A DNA stretch of 64,000 nt. Origin: Cordilura impudica. Lineage: Eukaryota > Arthropoda > Insecta > Diptera > Scathophagidae. How positions within the stretch are numbered: the first letter of the stretch is position 1; the number at the start of each line of letters is the position of its first letter. The notes under the pieces are model-generated. The model saw nothing but the letters and a program-made list of their open reading frames with translations. It searched no databases and was not told the DNA's origin. Shown here one piece after another: positions 59,054-64,000 of this stretch. A program made the translations under genes and the position numbers. The stretch lies in assembly GCA_963682025.1 (NCBI GenBank), contig OY821521.1, positions 199,763,026-199,827,025 of the forward strand, written 5' to 3'.

Positions 59054-59428
59054 TCTATATATTAATAGGCTAGGCGATTTCCCGTTACCGATGTTTTGTT
59101 CTATTGGTTTATCCCGATTTTGACCAAACGTATATTATTTGAAAGGCATTTCTTTTTAGCCGTTTTGCAGATTTACAGAATTTTAAATTTTTCCTTTGTA
59201 TTGAGTAAATTGCATTTAAAGTTGCTACTAACACATACGTAAAATTATACAATGCTATGTGTGTGTTTATTAAATTTGTTAATGTGTTTGTAATAAAAAT
59301 GAGTTTGTTTTTTGTGCTGATTTGTGAATTGGCTATAATTGATTAGCATACCTTTAGGGTCTTTATTTAATGAAAAAATAAAATTTCCTAGAATTTGCAC
59401 TCGTATTTCGAGGGCTGGAATCTGCTAG
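59054..59428 (+). mobile_element. Hel-A Helitron, complete 375-bp copy
   Basis: 5' TCTATATATTAATAGGCTAG after A (59053); GTTACCGATGTTTTGTTCTA; TTTTGACCAAACG; TGTGTGTTTATTAAATTTGT; hairpin box GCACTCGTATTTCGAGGGC; then GGAATCTGCTAG followed by T (59429). The insertion between A and T with no duplication is the Helitron pattern. Best reference copy. Confidence 0.9.
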
Positions 59429-59735
59429 TATAAATAAATTCTCTTATTTTTTCGCATATCTAAAAAAAAAAACTATTCTTAAAAAAAATTGTTTTTTTTT
59501 TTTTGGTTTTTTATTAAAGTCTGTAAATTTTTACTAACGAAATTAATCTGTGCTATTAAATATTTTGTTTTATTTTCGAAACATTTTTTTTTATATCGAT
59601 CAATCAATTTTTTATACATTTTTTTTTTTTTTTTGTATTTTTTTATGAAAATTGTTTTTCTTAGTATTTTTCCTACTTTTTTTGCGAAAATATAAAATTA
59701 TTAAATCAAACCACTTTAATTATTTATTTGTAATT
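59429..59735. other. T-rich spacer downstream of the gene
   Basis: Poly-T-rich DNA; the plus frame 59489-59695 is F/K/I low complexity. No further features. Confidence 0.5.
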
Positions 59736-59740
59736 ATTTC

Positions 59741-59746
59741 TTTATT
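59741..59746 (-). terminator. AATAAA polyadenylation signal
   Basis: Minus-strand AATAAA begins three bases after the stop codon (59749-59751) of the three-exon gene; another AATAAA lies slightly further on (about 59723). Position fits a short 3' UTR. Confidence 0.45.
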
Positions 59747-59748
59747 TC

Positions 59749-60704
59749 TCAACAGGCATTAATTTCATTAATTATTGTATAAATTTTAGTGTTTTTAATC
59801 TCTGGTTCTATATTTAAAAAGAATGTTTGCAAGAAATTATAATATAAAACGGTTTCTTCGGGATAGTCCAAATTGAAAAGAAAAAACAACTGAGAACACA
59901 ACTGAGCTGCCGAAACCACAGTATCCATGGGATAGCGAACACCTTCGAAGTAAACAAAAATTTGATCAATTTCCCCAGCCAATTCACCGACAATGAGAAT
60001 CGTCGGTGGTTTGGCTGTGTTAGGGAAAAACTTTGTGGCGCTATCCAGCGATGATTGAGAGCCCCGTACGCAAATAGCAGCATTTTGAGAATCTTGTATG
60101 GTGTGTCGCTTCTTTCGTTTATTGCCCATTTCATCAACGATGGTTTTATGATTGGGCGGAAACAGTTGATGTAAAACCCAAAGTATTATCAAATGTTGGG
60201 ATTCTAGGGGAAAAGAGAAAACGGATTTATTGAAAAGAAAAAAAAAGGAAAACAAAAATTCAAAATATAACTTTATACCTTGTGAGCATTTTTGATATTG
60301 TTGCAGGTATTTGTAACCCGCTGAGCAGGTGGAAATTTTGGTAAATAATAACTTTTCCAATTTTTTAATATATGCTTCAAATACTTCGGAAAACACGGTA
60401 GAGTCTGGATATTTGGCTTTAAAATCTATATCAATCTAAGAAAGATGATTATTATATTATAAGTGTAATATTAATTGTTATAGTTTTTATAAACTAAAGA
60501 TAAAACTAACATAGTGTATGCCAACATATTGTTTATATTCAGGCCATTGTTCCAAAATTTGTTGCAATGAGTCGATTTCATCAATAGATTTTAAGCGCAG
60601 CTGTTGGGATTTATTCCAAAACTCTACAAATTCTTCTGATGTATTGATATTGGTACGCCATTCATTGATAATGTAGTCATCATATTGCTCTGTTTCTTCT
60701 TCTT
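59749..60704 (-). CDS. Multi-exon gene, conserved domain of unknown function
   Basis: Best host-gene candidate. Minus-strand exons: about 60704-60511 (upstream edge uncertain), 60435-60279 and 60203-59749. Introns are GTTAGT...TTCTTAG (75 bp) and GTATAA...CCCCTAG (75 bp). Phases agree (0, then 1) and the joined frame runs to TGA at 59749, giving at least 268 residues. Exon 1 reads EEEETEQYDDYIINEWRTNI and QILEQWPEYKQYVGIHY. Exon 2 has FKAKYPDSTVFSEVFEAYIK. Exon 3 has SQHLIILWVLHQLFPP and a C-terminal block PPTILIVGELAGEIDQIFVY, FEGVRYPMDTVVSAAQLCSQ, LFFLFNLDYPEETVLYYNFL. The last resembles a widespread domain of uncharacterised animal proteins ('ILVxGxxxxxxFVxFExxxxxxxSxxxAxDxCFKLFxxLxxxYPxExxxVWxFLQ'), many transposon-associated; that comparison is from memory of family form. 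No start ATG lies in frame, so 5' exons are missing, perhaps beyond the repeats at 60.9-62.2 kb. Confidence 0.7.
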
Positions 60705-60714
60705 CTTTATGAAA

Positions 60715-60917
60715 ATTAAAAAAACGTTGAAAAATTTCCAATTAATTAATCTAATGTTAAAGTATTTCATTTTTTTTTTACGAAAATTATGAAATATTAA
60801 AATTTTTATGAATTTTTTCAAAATTTTTGATTTTTAATTCATGTTAAAAAGATTTAAAAAATAAATAAATTTTAAAATTTAAATATGAGATTTTTAAGAA
60901 AATTGCATAAAAAAAAA
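60715..60917. other. AT-rich upstream flank of the gene
   Basis: Minus-strand poly-pyrimidine GTTTTTTTAATTTTC followed by ATAAAG at 60705 could be the acceptor of the first visible exon. No in-frame ATG or clear promoter was found. Confidence 0.35.
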
Positions 60918-62190
60918 TCATGCGAGTCCGATCGCAGGGGAGATGTGTAAACATGTAGTAATTAAAGATTTTTTTATAGCACTTTCTTAAAATCAAACAG
61001 AAAGCGTATCGCTTATAGCAGTCAAATGCAGGGGTTCTGTTAACATAAAAATATTTATTATTATTTATTATTTTAACCGGTTAATTTTTAATTTTTCGTT
61101 TTTTATTTTTTATTTTTAATTTTTTTCCTTTTTCATTTTTCGTTTTTCATTTTTTATTTTTAATTTTTTTTTTCATTTTTTTTTTTCATTTTTTATTTTT
61201 CACTTTTCATTTTTAATTTATTTTCCATTTTTTTATTTTTCATTTTTTATTTTTTATTTTTCATTTTTCATTTTTCATTTTTTATATTTCATTTTTTATT
61301 TTTCATTTTTCGTTTTTCATTTTTCATTTTTTATTTTTCATTTTTAATTTTTCGTTTTTCATTTTTCATTTTTTATTTTTCATTTTTCATTTTTTATTTT
61401 TCATGTTTCATTTTTAATTTTTTAGTTTTCATTTTTTATTTTTATTTTTTCATTTTTTATTTTTAATTTTAAATTTTTAATTTTTTGTTTTTCATTTTTT
61501 ATTTTTCATTTTTCAATTTTTATTTTTAATTTTTTTCCTTTTTCATTTATTTTAACCGGTTAATTTTTAATTTTTCGTTTTTTATTTTTTATTTTTAATT
61601 TTTTTCCTTTTTCATTTTTCGTTTTTATTTTTTTTTTTTTTTTTTTTATTTTTCATTTTTCATTTTTTATTTTTATTTTTATTTTTTTATTTTTCATTTT
61701 TTATTTTTCATTTTTTATTTTTTATTTTTCATTTTTTATTTTTTATTTTTCAGTTTTTATTTTTCATTTTTTATTTTTCGTTTTTCATTTTTCCTTATTT
61801 TATTTGTAATTTTAAATTTTTCGTTTTTCATTTTTTATTTTTCATTTTTCATTTTTTATTTTTCATGTTTCATTTTTTATTTTTAATTTTTTATTTTTCA
61901 TTTTTTATTTTTATTTTTTCATTTTTTATTTTTAATTTTAAATTTTTCATTTTTTGTTATTCATTTTTTATTTTTCATTTTTAATTTTTTATTTTTTATT
62001 TTTTATTTTTAATTTTTTTTTCATTTTTAGTTTTCAAACAGGTTATCATATCACAATTTTTTCACCAATACAATCACATTTTGTCTTACCACTCACATCT
62101 TACGCTCACATGTTACGCTTACATGTTACGCCTACGTGTTACGCTGTTTTTGAAATTTACCCCCCTGCGCGTATAGATGTTTACACATCA
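60918..62190. mobile_element. MITE inflated by a T-rich microsatellite
   Basis: Ends match the compact element at 63190-63450: left CGAGTCCGATCGCAGGGGAG with ATGTGTAAACATG, right TTTACCCCCCTGCGCGTATA with GATGTTTACACATCAAA. GATGTGTAAACATC-type ends are inverted with respect to each other. Between them sits about 0.95 kb of T-rich array (61070-62030) that the compact copy lacks. The right part keeps the repeated (A)CGCTTACATGTTACGCCTAC motif. Confidence 0.6.
61070..62030. repeat. (TTTTTCATTTTTTA)n-type T-rich array with 478-bp duplication
   Basis: Degenerate TTTTTCAT, TTTTTTAT and TTTTTCGT units. The motif TTTTAACCGGTTAATTTTTA occurs at about 61072 and again at about 61550, with similar following sequence, showing a higher-order duplication of about 478 bp. 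Confidence 0.9.
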
Positions 62191-62700
62191 AAAATTATAA
62201 TAAAACTTTAATTTAAATAACTGAGTTTTTCAAAATCAAATTTATATTCTATGCCGTTTAAATTGTAAAATACCAGTCACTATTATTTACATGTAAAAAC
62301 GATTTTTTATCTTAAAAAAAATGTTTCAAGTTGAATTTTTTATAAAATTAATTTTTTTATTTTTTTTTTGCCAAAATATTAACCATCAACACCAAAAACA
62401 TATGTTTCTTGTTTACAAAATTGGTACTCACCACACCAATTTAGGTAGAAATTTTACAATATTAGACAGAAAATAAGTTTGGAAAAGAGAGAGTGTGAGA
62501 GAAACTGGAATGAAAAAAAGACATTCAAGCGATTTTTTGTTTTTGTTGGTTGCCTATATATTTTTTCAAATTTGCGTGTCATATTACTGTTGCTTGCACT
62601 ATCATATTAAAATGAACTACGCTAATTTTAGTCCCTTGATAAAATGAAAAACTAACGGCTAGAAGAAATTGCTTTTAAATGAAATTCTATTAAAATATAT
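62191..62700. other. AT-rich spacer
   Basis: No gene recognised. Confidence 0.45.
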
Positions 62701-62701
62701 C

Positions 62702-62842
62702 CAGTTTCTTGTTGTGGCATCTTCAGCAAAAAATATTAAACTGGATCGTTGTCCTGAAAAAGAATGGGAAAATCTAAACTGGAGAAAACGTAAATGTAAT
62801 GCTGCTAGAGTTTATTATGGAGTTTTTGAATTCAATTTTTAA
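62702..62842 (+). CDS. Possible orphan exon, unknown product
   Basis: A 47-codon plus-strand stretch from an intron-acceptor-like ATATATCCAG reads FLVVASSAKNIKLDRCPEKE and then WENLNWRKRKCNAARVYYGV to TAA at 62840. Its composition (W, C, R, few repeats) looks more coding than the surrounding DNA. No partner exon was found upstream or downstream, and I do not recognise a family. It may be a relic of a mobile element. Confidence 0.2.
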   Translation, partial: QFLVVASSAKNIKLDRCPEKEWENLNWRKRKCNAARVYYGVFEFNF

Positions 62843-63189
62843 GGCTTGATTGAATTATTGAACATAAGTGGTGTCTTGCTTGTGTAATTTCTTAAAAATC
62901 ACAACAGGTTTATCTCCAGAAACAAAGTAAAAATGTACAGTGGGTGACAATACATTGAAAACTTTATAAATTTGCCAATTATTATTTTTTAATAATTACA
63001 CGTTAAGTCCTCAAATTATGCATTTTTATTCGAAATCACGGTTTGGTGTGTCTTCGATAGTAAACAAACTTGTTACAAAAACTACATTTAAAAAAAAAAT
63101 TTATTGATGACAAAACAATGGAAACTTTTTAACTTCTGTTTGTCTGTCTGTCTGTTATAAACATTATCCAAATTTGTTACAGAAAATAA
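62843..63189. other. AT-rich spacer
   Basis: No gene recognised. A short (TGTC)n run at 63140-63155 recalls the one before the 120-bp minisatellite at 36.5 kb. Confidence 0.4.
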
Positions 63190-63450
63190 TATTAAAAAAA
63201 AATCATGTCAGTCCGATCACAGGGGAGATGTGTAAACATCTGGTAATAAATAAAATGCAGAAAACAGCGACAAAAAGGTTATTTCATATAATAATTTTTT
63301 CACCAAACAATCATAAGTCATACCGATTTGTCTTAATGGTCACATCTTACGCGTAAGATGTGACTCTCACATGTACACTGTTTTTGTGATTGTATTGTGA
63401 AATGGAAATTTACCCCCCTGCGCGTATAGATGTTTACACATCAAAAAGAT
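63190..63450. mobile_element. Compact MITE, reference copy
   Basis: Left CAGTCCGATCACAGGGGAGA with TGTGTAAACATCTGG, right TTTACCCCCCTGCGCGTATA with GATGTTTACACATCAAA. The interior has a perfect 26-bp palindrome (half: GTCACATCTTACG) at 63339-63364. Shared with 60918-62190. Terminal inverted repeats are short and the exact boundaries are uncertain to a few bases. Confidence 0.6.
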
Positions 63451-63510
63451 AACAGAAAATATCATAAACGTCATTTAAATATTCATAGTTTCTGATGTTG
63501 TCTTTCAACT

Positions 63511-63945
63511 GTTTTTTAATAAAATACAATTGGATTTTTCGATATTGTACCATTATCTCTATATTAATACGTGAATGAGAATTTTCCCATGGTTATAGTT
63601 ATAGTTCATATGGAGGAGATGAGCAGAATTTTTAAATTTATGTATAAGATGTGTTAAAAATATATTAAATTAAATAAAGTAAAATAATAATAAATAATTT
63701 TAAAAGAAGCTAAATGTATGCTAATCGATTTTAGCCAATTCACAATTCATCGAATTTCATTATAATTGTATATCACACGCCCTGTGTTGAAATGTGAATT
63801 GCCTTTAGGCTCTTATAGAATTATTTATATCATAAATTTCTTCTATATATATATATATAAATTAAAAAACATTGAAAGCAAAAGATTAAAAGAAAAAATA
63901 AAATTTCCTAGAATTTGTACTGGCATTTCGGGTTATGCGAGTACA
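63511..63945 (+). mobile_element. Worn Helitron fragment (Hel-B/Hel-A 3' part)
   Basis: Shares with 16500-17132 the run ATATGGAGGAGA, TTTATGTATAAGATGTGTTA, AAAATATATTAAATTAAATA and 'gattttagccaattcacaatt'. It reaches the 3' box CCTAGAATTTGTACTGGCAT and TTCGGGTTATGCGAG, where the hairpin and CTAG end have decayed. Confidence 0.55.
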
Positions 63946-64000
63946 TAATTAATTACTATGAAATAATCACAAGCATAAACTTTTGTGAAGCGTCAAAAAC

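Noticed and set aside
59814..60137. 107-codon open frame in another frame of the gene at 59749-60704
   Set aside because: Overlaps exon 3 in the wrong frame; the spliced frame has good junctions and a conserved-looking domain.
60624..60821. Minus-strand ATG frame overlapping the first visible exon of the gene
   Set aside because: It begins with a genuine ATG but is out of frame with the spliced gene, and its product is K/F/I low complexity.

Overview
The window looks like intergenic and repeat-rich DNA from an insect, most likely a fly (inference). It is very AT-rich with abundant simple-sequence tracts. It carries many degraded eukaryotic transposons (Helitrons, Tc1, mariner and pogo types, hAT- and TTAA-type MITEs, a non-LTR fragment), and its few gene-like pieces are split by short GT-AG introns. 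I see no bacterial operons, rRNA, tRNA or CRISPR. The species cannot be named from the sequence alone.

Only two loci look like possible host genes. The better one is on the minus strand at 59749-60704: three exons joined in frame by good splice sites, ending in a conserved-looking domain of unknown function and followed by AATAAA signals. Its 5' end is not found. The second is a tiny three-exon minus-strand candidate (46935-47318, 84 codons) whose last exon resembles the tail of a zeste/Myb-SANT-like DNA-binding domain. A frameshifted THAP zinc-finger remnant lies at 8215-8692.

Layout. 0-12 kb: a dispersed repeat here called family P (copies at 694, 5700, 11483), several copies of a small Helitron (Hel-A), one split by an 875-bp hAT-type foldback MITE with a perfect 8-bp target duplication, and the THAP remnant. 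12-17 kb: a GTAC-T/A minisatellite, a (AATTTTT)n expansion, a TTAA-flanked MITE and a longer Helitron. 17-19 kb: pogo-like, mariner-like and Helitron helicase pseudogenes. 19.9-24.9 kb: two adjacent giant inverted-repeat elements. 25.1-31.7 kb: a nearly perfect 3.3-kb tandem duplication, both copies ending in a (TTTTA)n array. 32-41 kb: a non-LTR fragment, more Hel-A and P copies, a 120-bp minisatellite and a second Helitron helicase pseudogene. 42-45.9 kb: about 3.9 kb of GGTACTTTTTTATAAAA-type minisatellite. 47-50 kb: 141-144-bp repeats sharing a GGCGCCCGAG box. 51.2-58.9 kb: an A-rich satellite of roughly 165 bp, invaded by a hammerhead-ribozyme-bearing palindrome, a Tc1-like element bracketed by inverted P copies, and another P copy. 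59-64 kb: a Hel-A copy, the best gene, and two copies of one MITE, one inflated by about 0.95 kb of T-rich microsatellite.

The most interesting objects are the hammerhead-like ribozyme at 52830-52870 within a 64-bp perfect palindrome, the giant foldback pair, the Helitron helicase relics carrying the same simple-repeat insertion, and the nested hAT/Helitron insertion. All assignments come from reading the sequence; no database search was run.
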